11,058 bases of DNA from JALRAP01 sp046302815. Lineage in GTDB: Bacteria > Bacteroidota > Bacteroidia > AKYH767-A > OLB10. The notes beneath the pieces were generated by a model. The model did no database searches and was not told the DNA's origin. It was given only the letters and a program-made list of their open reading frames with translations. The position numbers and the translations under genes were made by a program. Below, one piece after another: positions 1-6,310 of this stretch (the first letter of the stretch is position 1; the number at the start of each line of letters is the position of its first letter). Where the stretch lies: assembly GCA_046302815.1 (NCBI GenBank), contig JBKCHO010000028.1, positions 1 to 11,058 of the forward strand. The letters run 5' to 3'.

Positions 1-726
1 TACATAAGGAATGACATTCAACAAACCAGCGGTGATTCCCAGAAACACGGCATGGTTAATTCCCAACAAATAAAACCCAAGACTGTTCAACACCGAAAGG
101 ATTGCAATATCGATGGTTAAACCCAATAGATATTTGTAGGACACTGTAGAGGTGGTTTGAAGAATGGAGAGTGCCTTTTCGTGTTTGGTTTTTGGAGTCA
201 CCATTTTTACGAAATCTCTGATTTTGCCTCTGTAATAGATGAAGAAAAAGGCATAGATGGGAACCAGTGCAGCTGCAGCGATGAAATTACCGGTGGCGCT
301 AAAGATATCTGCTGCAAATTGACCTCCTGAAGACATTAAGGAAACCAGCTGTTCTTCCATCCACTTCAGCTGTTCTTGTTCGCTGATTCCAAAAGTTGCG
401 GTTACATATTCTTGCAAGGCAGCTATGCGCATATTTAGTTTTTCCGACATCATGGGTAGCTCTTCCCTGAAAGAAAGGAATTGGGAGCTCATGAACCAGA
501 GTAATGCGGTGATGGTAACTCCGATCAGGGTGATGGAGATTAATGCCGAAAGGGATCTCGGAAATTTCTTTTTTTCCATCTTCCTACACACGGGCAAGAG
601 AAGGAAGGCTATAAAAAGACCGATGACCATAGGCACCAAAATGCTTTTGGCAGCAACCAAAAAAAAGATACCTGCGGCGATTAGGAAAACCACACATGAG
701 GTCCGAACCAGATTTTCGTTATTCAT
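1..726 (-). CDS. AI-2E family (PerM-like) transporter, N-terminal part, cut by window edge
   Basis: Reading the minus strand from the ATG at 726-724 gives 242 residues that run off the window at base 1, so about a third of a usual 340-370 residue AI-2E family protein (PF01594) is missing. Hydrophobic segments lie near residues 11-25, 27-46, 60-80, 144-165 and 200-222. A hydrophilic stretch rich in charged residues (about 84-130) sits between the second and third blocks, as is typical of the family. The segment GLLNVIPYV (234-242) is the conserved family motif just before a further membrane helix. The start is the first in-frame ATG after an in-frame TGA 15-18 bases upstream. These are inner-membrane proteins with varied proposed substrates (autoinducer-2 in TqsA, Na+/H+ exchange in some). 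The substrate here cannot be told from sequence. It is transcribed divergently from the phosphopantetheinyl transferase gene. Confidence 0.85.
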   Translation of the reverse strand, partial: MNNENLVRTSCVVFLIAAGIFFLVAAKSILVPMVIGLFIAFLLLPVCRKMEKKKFPRSLSALISITLIGVTITALLWFMSSQFLSFREELPMMSEKLNMRIAALQEYVTATFGISEQEQLKWMEEQLVSLMSSGGQFAADIFSATGNFIAAAALVPIYAFFFIYYRGKIRDFVKMVTPKTKHEKALSILQTTSTVSYKYLLGLTIDIAILSVLNSLGFYLLGINHAVFLGITAGLLNVIPYV

Positions 727-742
727 GAAACTCTTTTGATTT

Positions 743-750
743 CAAAGTTA
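743..750 (-). promoter_or_regulatory. Bacteroidota -7 promoter element for the AI-2E transporter gene
   Basis: On the minus strand this reads TAACTTTG, an exact match to the Bacteroidota sigma-70 -7 consensus TAnnTTTG. It would place the transcript start roughly 12-15 bases before the ATG at 726. No clear TTG -33 element is present at the usual distance, so the call rests on the -7 box and its position alone. Confidence 0.45.
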
Positions 751-885
751 AACATTATTGATGTTGCTTATAAGTCTGATATTCAATTAAATGTGTTATC
801 GCCTAAGAGCATTCCAGTCTGTCGTTCAATAGGATGGCATATTTAAATTGAGTAATTTGGCGCCCGCATCGTGTTTCATGTGCCA

Positions 886-1629
886 ATGAAATTGTCGTTT
901 ACCCGAATCGGGAAAATCGAAAAGGAAAAATCCAAGCCAAAGCCAGGGAGTCATCCAGGCTCGGTGCATGTGTGGTCGCATTTGTTGCAGCCTAACGATC
1001 CTTTTGCTGAAATGGCCGCTTCCATTGTTTCTCCGGATGAATCAGCCAGGGCATTGAAATACCATTTTGAGCGTGATAGGAAGATTTACCTTTCGGGACA
1101 TGTTTTTATTCGAAAAGTGATTTCCCATTATACGGAGCTGGCTCAGGAACGCATTCAACTTACTCCGGTTGTAAACACCAAGCCATCTGTTTTGAATCCT
1201 CCCTTCCCTGTTTATTTCAATATTTCCCATTCGGGCACATACATACTGGTCGCTTTGGGATTTGATTCCGATGTTGGCATAGATGTGGAGGAAATCGCCG
1301 ACGGCTTTGACACGGATGGATTTGCAGAAAACAATTATCATCCCAACGAGTGCTCTTCCATGTTGGCCTTGAAGGGCGATTTGGAGACCGAATTTTTTTA
1401 CACCGTTTGGACTAGAAAAGAGGCGTGGCTCAAACTAACAGGCCAAGGTACCAGCGAACGATTGCGAGAGCTCGACTTCTCTGGTGAAACAGAATCACCC
1501 AAGGGTGTTAATTGGCCAACCGACATACACATGATTTCATGGAAAGTCGACAAGGATTATTTAGCCACCTTGGCTTCTCCATTCCCCGCCTCGTCCATAC
1601 TCCATTTCGGATCGGAAACACTGAATTGA
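886..1629 (+). CDS. 4'-phosphopantetheinyl transferase, Sfp type
   Basis: A 247-residue protein that transfers the phosphopantetheine arm of coenzyme A to a conserved serine of carrier proteins, acting in the cytoplasm. The family signature is complete (numbering from the ATG at 886): FNISHS at 111-116, GIDVE at 131-135 with Mg2+ ligands D133 and E135, and the WTRKEAWLK block at 175-183, where E179 matches the third metal-binding acid of Sfp. The length fits the Sfp/Gsp class (about 220-250) rather than the short AcpS class. The reading frame can be extended to GTG codons at 871 and 880. I prefer ATG 886 because the protein then begins in the usual way for the family and a leader is left, but no strong ribosome-binding site decides it. 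A weak -7-like TAATTTGG lies at 853-860. No polyketide or peptide synthetase gene is in the window, so the carrier-protein client is unknown. The dehydrogenase gene follows 34 bases later and may be cotranscribed. Confidence 0.88.
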   Translation: MKLSFTRIGKIEKEKSKPKPGSHPGSVHVWSHLLQPNDPFAEMAASIVSPDESARALKYHFERDRKIYLSGHVFIRKVISHYTELAQERIQLTPVVNTKPSVLNPPFPVYFNISHSGTYILVALGFDSDVGIDVEEIADGFDTDGFAENNYHPNECSSMLALKGDLETEFFYTVWTRKEAWLKLTGQGTSERLRELDFSGETESPKGVNWPTDIHMISWKVDKDYLATLASPFPASSILHFGSETLN

Positions 1630-1663
1630 ATTCAACAATTAAATAGACAACCAAAACAAAAAA

Positions 1664-2755
1664 ATGAGCTCAGGATCAAAATTTCTTCGTGATGTGCATG
1701 CCTACTTCGACAAGGCCTCCGCATTCACCACACACAGCAAGGGTACATTGGAGCAAATCAAGGTTTGCAACGGCGTTTACAAATTCCATTTCCCGGTCGA
1801 AATCAACGGAACGGTGCGAGTTATTGAAGGCATCAGGGCACAACACAGCCATCACAAATCACCTACCAAGGGTGGTATCCGATACAGTGAAATGGTAGAC
1901 GAAAAAGAGGTGGAGGCTTTGGCCACTTTGATGACCTTTAAGTGTGCTGTGGTGGATGTTCCTTTCGGTGGAGCCAAAGGCGGTATTAAGATCAACCCAG
2001 CCAAGTTTTCTGAAAAGGAGCTCGAAAAAATCACGCGTCGCTATACTACCGAACTAATAAAACGCAACATGATTGGCCCGGGCGTGGATGTTCCCGCTCC
2101 CGACTATGGTTCCGGACCAAGAGAGATGGCTTGGATTGCGGATACCTATTCCACTTTTAAATACGATGACATCAACGCATTGGGTTGTGTAACTGGTAAG
2201 CCGCTCGGACAAGGTGGTATCCAAGGACGCACCGAAGCTACAGGAATGGGGTTGTACTTCGGAGTCCGCGAGGCCTTGAACAATGTCGAGGACATGAAGA
2301 AACTAAAGCTGAAGCCTGGAATCACTGGGAAGCGTATCATTTTGCAAGGTCTGGGAAATGTTGGATTCTTTAGTGGCAAATTCTGTATGGAAGGTGGAGC
2401 CTTGATTGTTGGAATTGCCGAACGCGAAGGAGGCATCTACAATCCTAAAGGATTGGATGTCGAGAAGGTTTTCAAACACCGCAAGGAAACGGGAAGCATA
2501 CTTGATTTTCCAGGTGCTAAGAATGTTAAGAAATCAGGTGAGTTGCTGGAGATGGATTGTGATGTATTGATTCCCGCGGCATTGGAAAACCAAATTACTG
2601 GATCAAATGCAAAGCGCATCAAAGCCAAAATTATTGCGGAGGGCGCTAATGGACCCGTTACCAAAGAAGCTGAGGACATTCTCAACAAAAGAGGAGTCAT
2701 GGTGATCCCCGATCTGTACTTGAATGCGGGTGGTGTTACCGTCTCTTTTTTCTAA
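1664..2755 (+). CDS. gdh: Glutamate dehydrogenase (mitochondrial-type), open part, interrupted at codon 364
   Basis: NAD(P)-dependent oxidative deamination of glutamate to 2-oxoglutarate and ammonia, or the reverse. These 363 residues hold almost all catalytic features: KGGIR (K69) and FK (K93) for substrate binding, PFGGAKGG with catalytic K105, VDVPAPD (142-147), the Rossmann nucleotide loop GLGNVG (229-234), and NAGGVTVS (354-361). Segments such as CVTGKP, QGGI and AEGANGP closely resemble the animal mitochondrial enzyme and its bacterial relatives. The frame then meets TAA at 2753-2755, where the family has Glu followed by Trp. The same frame continues to the natural TGA at 3074-3076, giving 470 codons, with a second TAA at codon 383. 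The open part lacks the C-terminal helices that pack against the active-site cleft, so a product ending here is probably inactive. Either the gene is a recent pseudogene or the two stops are sequence errors. Confidence 0.85.
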   Translation: MSSGSKFLRDVHAYFDKASAFTTHSKGTLEQIKVCNGVYKFHFPVEINGTVRVIEGIRAQHSHHKSPTKGGIRYSEMVDEKEVEALATLMTFKCAVVDVPFGGAKGGIKINPAKFSEKELEKITRRYTTELIKRNMIGPGVDVPAPDYGSGPREMAWIADTYSTFKYDDINALGCVTGKPLGQGGIQGRTEATGMGLYFGVREALNNVEDMKKLKLKPGITGKRIILQGLGNVGFFSGKFCMEGGALIVGIAEREGGIYNPKGLDVEKVFKHRKETGSILDFPGAKNVKKSGELLEMDCDVLIPAALENQITGSNAKRIKAKIIAEGANGPVTKEAEDILNKRGVMVIPDLYLNAGGVTVSFF

Positions 2756-2812
2756 TGTTTTAAAAACCTTTCAAATGTTCGTTGCGTTAGGATGGAGAAG
2801 CTATTCCAGTAA
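2747..2812 (+). other. gdh: Lesion in the glutamate dehydrogenase gene: two in-frame TAA codons amid G/T-type changes
   Basis: The frame reads ...S F F stop C F K N L S N V R C V R M E K L F Q stop I K T A R L V D A V E K. The usual family sequence is close to S-Y/F-F-E-W-L-K-N-L...F/Y-G-R-M, so the register is kept with no insertion or deletion. The suspected changes are GAA to TAA twice (2753, 2810), TGG to TGT, TTG to TTT, GGT to GTT, CGA to CTA, and TTC to TGC. All are exchanges between G and T on the plus strand. Sequence on both sides codes cleanly. The expected residues are my recollection of the family, not an alignment. Confidence 0.7.
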
Positions 2813-2830
2813 ATTAAAACGGCTCGACTT

Positions 2831-3076
2831 GTGGATGCGGTAGAGAAAATTACCAAGAAGAAACTTGATAAGGTTCAGCGAAACCTGATTGTACATGGTG
2901 CCGATGAACGCGACTTGGTGAGCTCTGGACTAGAGGAGACCATGATCGCCGCCTATAATGAAATCCGCAACATCAGAGTAACAAATCCCAAAATGCAGGA
3001 TTTGCGTACGGCAGCATTCGTAAGTGGCATCAATAAGTTGGCTGCTAGCTATAACGCCTTGGGTTTTTGGCCCTGA
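2831..3076 (+). pseudogene. gdh: C-terminal fragment of the interrupted glutamate dehydrogenase
   Basis: This 81-residue open stretch is the C-terminal end of the same dehydrogenase and lies in the same frame as the gene starting at 1664 (offset 1167 bases, divisible by 3). Coding similarity actually resumes just after the second TAA at 2810-2812. The segment LVSSGLEETM followed by DLRTAAFVSGINKLAASYNALG corresponds to the end of mitochondrial-type enzymes, which read [21 protein letters not shown]. The apparent GTG start at 2831 is only the first start-like codon after the stop, so an independent gene is unlikely. The TGA at 3074-3076 is taken as the natural end of a 470-residue protein. It stops 2 bases from the stop codon of the convergent HMA gene. 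Confidence 0.8.
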
Positions 3077-3078
3077 TA

Positions 3079-3426
3079 TCAGTCGCCTGCCCTGCAAGGA
3101 CTACCCTTTTTGCAGCAGGGCTTCAGTTTCTCAACTGCAGCCACATCAGCAGGGATTTCATCTGCGTCGTATCCAACACCCGAAATGGCTTTTCGAAGCG
3201 TTTCGGGTGTTGTCTTTTTGGAGTTGTAAATAACCTTCGCATTTTGCGTTTTCACATCTAGCTCCGCGAACCGAACCCCTTTTTCCATCATGAGAGCTTT
3301 TTCAATGTTCTTCTTACAAGTTCCGCATTGTGCTGTGGTCTTGATTATGATTTCTGCCTCTTGGGCGTAGGTTGAAATGGAAGGCAGGAACATGCCTAAG
3401 ACTGCGAGGATGATTATCTTTTTCAT
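3079..3426 (-). CDS. Secreted heavy-metal-associated (HMA) domain protein
   Basis: A 115-residue protein with a signal peptide (MKKIIILAVLGMF...STYA, cleavage likely after residue 21) and one HMA fold whose metal-binding loop reads TAQCGTC (C34, C37). This is the CxxC of copper chaperones and P-type ATPase N-domains, although the usual GMTCxxC start is changed to TAQC. The tail adds three cysteines (CC at 104-105 and C111), which may form a second thiol site. The frame is open back to 3546, but those codons lie inside the receptor gene; the ATG at 3426-3424 starts one base after the receptor's TAA and gives a proper signal peptide, so translational coupling is likely. It is the last gene of a three-gene operon. 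I infer binding of Cu(I) or a similar soft metal in the periplasm. The metal itself cannot be read from the sequence. Confidence 0.88.
   Translation of the reverse strand: MKKIIILAVLGMFLPSISTYAQEAEIIIKTTAQCGTCKKNIEKALMMEKGVRFAELDVKTQNAKVIYNSKKTTPETLRKAISGVGYDADEIPADVAAVEKLKPCCKKGSPCRAGD
3174..3218 (+). terminator. Rho-independent terminator for the plus-strand dehydrogenase unit, inside the antisense HMA gene
   Basis: A perfect 12-bp inverted repeat pairs CAACACCCGAAA (3174-3185) with TTTCGGGTGTTG (3201-3212). The loop holds a further 4-bp stem, GCTT/AAGC (3188-3191 with 3196-3199), closed by a TTCG tetraloop. The T-rich tail TCTTTTT follows at 3213-3219 on the plus strand only; the minus strand has no T tract after the hairpin. 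It lies about 100 bases beyond the dehydrogenase stop codon, within conserved codons of the oppositely oriented HMA gene. Confidence 0.75.
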
Positions 3427-3427
3427 G

Positions 3428-5704
3428 TTATTCTTGGTTTTTCTTGTTAATGTTGAAACGGAAACCGGTATAAATCTTGCGGCCCATGACTGGACCCCAT
3501 ACATTGGTTGCGTCAAAAGTTGTGCCGAAAGGCTCTTCAAACCCAATAATAGGCAAATCTTGGCGGAAATCGGTTAAGTTTTCTACACCTAGATAACACT
3601 CCCAGCGGTCATTGAAAATTTTGGTGATCTGTCCGTTCAGTGTATAATACTGGGGTGTCATGTTGTCGGTGCCCACCTGGGGAGCATGGCCTTGGTGCCC
3701 TTGGTGATAAAGTTCCCCTTCTCCTTCGGCAACTCCCAGTCTCGACTTACCATTGATCTGCACGGTGAAATCAAACTTCCAATTCTCTTTTCTGTTTGCG
3801 TAGGCCAAATTGACCAGCCCGCGGAATGAGGGCAACAAGGGCTTCTGGCGATTGCCGGATTCGTAATCGGTAAACACTTGGTCGTTTTTATAAGCCAGTC
3901 TCAAATCGAATCTTTTGAAAACTTCATAGTTAAAGCCTACCTGCAAGCTCTTGGAAGTGGATTCACCTCTGAGGTTATAGATGGCAACTTCTCCTTGGTT
4001 GGTGTAAGGGTCCACTACCATCTGGTTCACGAAATCCGTAACATAATAATCGAGTGTCAATGCACCTTCGCGCCAAAACATTCGGAATTTCCATGTGAGA
4101 TTGGCTCCATAATTCCACGCTATCTCCGGTTCCAGCTCCTCGTAGAGCGTAATCCTTCTGGATGAGGCAAGCATAGAGAGGTTGTCGGAGAAGAGATTGG
4201 GAGTCCTGAAGCTTTTTCCTCCCGAGGCCCTTACTATAAGCCCCTCGGTAAAATTGTATTTGAGGTGGAGTCTAGGCGTTGCGAAGAGTCCCCAGCGGTT
4301 ATGATGGTCGGCTCGGATGCCTGCCACGGCACCGAATTTCCCATCCAGATCCATCGTGTACTCGAAGTAAGCGCCTGGAACATATTCCTCCTTGTAATAA
4401 GGGTAATCAAGATATTTTTCCTCATAAAAATCCGACCTCATATCGAGACCCGTTTTCCATTTATGGTTCGTTGTGCCTATGATAGACATGTAAATGAGTG
4501 AGCCATAAAAACCACTTTGCCAGGCGTCGTATGTCTTTTTGCCGAAGTAGGAGTTTTGCGAATGATAATGTCCCGACAGAATAAGCCCGATGCTTTTCCA
4601 AGGGGTTTCAGGAAATATCAATCCGGTTTTGGAGGAGGCCTCAATTCGGTTCGTTTGAACCCGTACCCCATAAGAGTCAAAACGGCTATCCTGCGCAGGC
4701 CATCCATGATCAAGCTGGCCACCTCTTCTCAACTCGCTCAAGCCTTTGATGACAAATTGGCCTTCTTTGCGCTCGCCATCACAATAGGATAGCCTGGTCA
4801 TGAGATTTAGGTTGCGATTTAGGGGCATATCCAAAAATCCATCGTCGTTGTGATCCCACTGAATTGGCATGTTCTCGGCATGTAGCATCAATGCCCCATG
4901 TGTGTTTTTGCCTGTTTGCTTGGATGTGATGAGGTTTATTTCGGTATTACCCGATTCAGCTGCATAGCCGTTGAGGTAAAAGGTGGGTGCCGTCTGTGGT
5001 TTTAAATACTCCACATTGATCTGGCCGGTTGTTGATTCGAATCCGTTGGCCACTGAACCGCTTCCTTTGGTAACCTGAATCGATTCCATCCATGGACCCG
5101 GAATGTATGTTAGTCCGTAAGGAACAGCCAACCCTCTCAAGTTGGGGATATTCTCGGTCATGATTTGAGAGTATACGCCCGACAATCCAAGCAATTGAAT
5201 TTCTTTTGCTCCGGTTACTGCATCTGAATAAGCTACATTCACTGAAGCGCTGGTTTCGAAAGACTCAGAAAGGTTGCAGCATGCCGCCTTCAACAACTCT
5301 TTTTTACCCATCTGCTCAACCTGCATGATTTTGGTGGTTGAGAATTCGATCGCATCTTTCTTAGCCTCAATCTGAACACCTCCCAGCTCCACAACCGGCT
5401 TCAATTTTACATCGATGTTGTTTTGACTGGTAAAGTCGATGGTATCGGCCACAAAGCCAACATAGGAGAATACTAGCCTCATTCCATCTGCCTGAGGTAT
5501 GGCAATGCTATAGGACCCGTCGATTGTTGTGGTGGTACCAATGTCGGTGTTAAGCCAGCGAACATGGGCGCCAACCAACGGAGCTGTTTTGCCGTTGATG
5601 GTCTCTGTTACCTTCCCCGTCAAAAAGGGTTGGGCAAAACTAGTTACCTCAATTAGGGAGGCAATTAAAACTAATGGGATGATGAATGCGTATTTGAAAT
5701 TCAT
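3428..5704 (-). CDS. TonB-dependent outer-membrane receptor, probably for metal uptake
   Basis: A 758-residue receptor. A signal peptide (about residues 1-24, ending SFA) precedes a carboxypeptidase-regulatory-like beta domain (27-102, GKVTETINGK...DGSYSI) typical of Bacteroidota receptors. The plug follows at about 110-235 and contains IQLLGLSGVYSQ, IPGPWMESIQVTKGSGSV and GFESTTGQINVEY. The beta barrel continues to the C-terminus (YTGFRFNI plus a short charged tail). The length is normal for the class and no frame break was seen. Energy comes from TonB-ExbB-ExbD, encoded elsewhere. The plug has a CC pair (142-143). A later segment has H667, H670 and H673 spaced HQGHQGH, which suits a metal-binding loop. 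Receptors of this type in Bacteroidota sit next to HMA and small Cys-rich proteins, as here, so a metal substrate such as copper is the best inference. A siderophore or other chelate is not excluded. Confidence 0.9.
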   Translation of the reverse strand: MNFKYAFIIPLVLIASLIEVTSFAQPFLTGKVTETINGKTAPLVGAHVRWLNTDIGTTTTIDGSYSIAIPQADGMRLVFSYVGFVADTIDFTSQNNIDVKLKPVVELGGVQIEAKKDAIEFSTTKIMQVEQMGKKELLKAACCNLSESFETSASVNVAYSDAVTGAKEIQLLGLSGVYSQIMTENIPNLRGLAVPYGLTYIPGPWMESIQVTKGSGSVANGFESTTGQINVEYLKPQTAPTFYLNGYAAESGNTEINLITSKQTGKNTHGALMLHAENMPIQWDHNDDGFLDMPLNRNLNLMTRLSYCDGERKEGQFVIKGLSELRRGGQLDHGWPAQDSRFDSYGVRVQTNRIEASSKTGLIFPETPWKSIGLILSGHYHSQNSYFGKKTYDAWQSGFYGSLIYMSIIGTTNHKWKTGLDMRSDFYEEKYLDYPYYKEEYVPGAYFEYTMDLDGKFGAVAGIRADHHNRWGLFATPRLHLKYNFTEGLIVRASGGKSFRTPNLFSDNLSMLASSRRITLYEELEPEIAWNYGANLTWKFRMFWREGALTLDYYVTDFVNQMVVDPYTNQGEVAIYNLRGESTSKSLQVGFNYEVFKRFDLRLAYKNDQVFTDYESGNRQKPLLPSFRGLVNLAYANRKENWKFDFTVQINGKSRLGVAEGEGELYHQGHQGHAPQVGTDNMTPQYYTLNGQITKIFNDRWECYLGVENLTDFRQDLPIIGFEEPFGTTFDATNVWGPVMGRKIYTGFRFNINKKNQE

Positions 5705-5751
5705 GATTTAGCTTGTTTAGTTGGGTTGAGTTGAGAACCGACAACAAGCAA

Positions 5752-6150
5752 TCAAATAAGCAAAATGGAATAAAGAAGGTGAAATGGCTGGGGAGGAGGG
5801 TTCGGTGGTGAACTCCATGCAGGTGGAGCCAGTTTTGAAAAATTGGCCAGGAACCCAGTTCGGAATATCGTTTGGATGGAGTACTCAGCAGGAAAAATCT
5901 TCAACACTTGACCATCAATAGCCTGATAATCTGCTTGAAGAACTTTAAGCTCAAGGGTACAACAGTCGCTGTCGTTGGATTGGGATGGTTCGCAACAGCT
6001 GACAGCTTCATCCATGCAACAAGACATGGAAATTCTATCCATGGCTTTGCAGATGACGGTAATCTTGGCAAAGCCAACCGATGTAGCCATTAACAAAACC
6101 GCCATTCCGATAATGGCCGCCTTTTTGAAAATCGATTGTACTTTATGCAA
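5752..6150 (-). CDS. Small exported Cys-rich protein resembling the HYC_CC_PP family
   Basis: A 132-residue protein that opens the metal operon, 47 bases upstream of the receptor. Residues 1-28 look like a signal peptide with a KK-containing n-region and a hydrophobic core (AAIIGMAVLLMATSVGFA). The mature part has seven cysteines in a short stretch (C34, then pairs at 44-45, 52-53 and 63-64). A Pro-rich end follows (PP at 109-110, SPPNPPPQP near 114-122) before a final hydrophobic stretch. This is the layout of the Bacteroidota HYC_CC_PP proteins found beside TonB receptors, but the HYC tripeptide is degenerate (VIC at 32-34). The start is TTG at 6150-6148: no in-frame ATG lies upstream before a stop, and the first internal ATG (codon 16) would cut the charged n-region of the signal peptide. 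The exact role is unknown. Metal binding through the Cys pairs is inferred. Confidence 0.7.
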   Translation of the reverse strand: MHKVQSIFKKAAIIGMAVLLMATSVGFAKITVICKAMDRISMSCCMDEAVSCCEPSQSNDSDCCTLELKVLQADYQAIDGQVLKIFPAEYSIQTIFRTGFLANFSKLAPPAWSSPPNPPPQPFHLLYSILLI

Positions 6151-6153
6151 GTT

Positions 6154-6169
6154 GTAAATGATTATTTAC
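6154..6169. promoter_or_regulatory. Candidate operator: 16-bp AT-rich palindrome before the metal operon
   Basis: GTAAATGATTATTTAC is a perfect inverted repeat of two 6-base arms around GATT. It lies 3 bases upstream of the TTG start of the Cys-rich gene, in the intergenic space shared with enolase. The position suits a repressor site or an mRNA element covering the start. The sequence does not match the CopY box, and assignment to a Fur/Zur-like site would be a guess. Confidence 0.35.
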
Positions 6170-6229
6170 TGAACGCGAATTTAAGCTATTAATTAATGAA
6201 GATTTTGTGAGCTCAGATATGTGGTTATT

Positions 6230-6269
6230 AGGTGCAAAAAACTAACTTTGCAAAAAGGTTGAAGCACCT
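6230..6269 (+). promoter_or_regulatory. Enolase promoter with flanking repeats
   Basis: TAACTTTG at 6243-6250 matches the Bacteroidota -7 consensus TAnnTTTG exactly and would start the transcript about 55 bases before the enolase ATG. No good TTG -33 box is seen. The element overlaps a direct repeat of TGCAAAAA (6233-6240 and 6249-6256, 16-base period). It is also enclosed by the inverted pair AGGTGC (6230-6235) and GCACCT (6264-6269). Confidence 0.5.
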
Positions 6270-6310
6270 TATTTAAAACACTAATAATCAAAATATTACA
6301 ACTTTTTTAA

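Noticed and set aside
425..739. Plus-strand open frame of 104 codons
   Set aside because: It is antisense to the AI-2E transporter, whose membrane-protein features are clear, and its product resembles nothing known to me.
2753..2812. TAA read through or recoded as an amino acid in the dehydrogenase
   Set aside because: Enolase, citrate synthase and the receptor end at TAA at the right place, and other residues in the same stretch are also abnormal, so damage or error explains it better.
3089..3121. Inverted repeat GCCCTGC/GCAGGGC at the end of the HMA gene as a terminator
   Set aside because: The loop is 19 bases, alternative pairings compete, and no T tract follows on either strand. The Cys and Gly codons explain the GC-rich symmetry.
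3427..3546. Upstream extension of the HMA gene to 3546 (155 residues)
   Set aside because: The extra 40 residues lie wholly inside the receptor gene in another frame. The ATG at 3426 gives a clean signal peptide and sits one base after the receptor stop.
3878..4792. Several plus-strand open frames of 63-95 codons
   Set aside because: They run antisense within the receptor gene, which is continuous and family-like; the frames show no independent motif.
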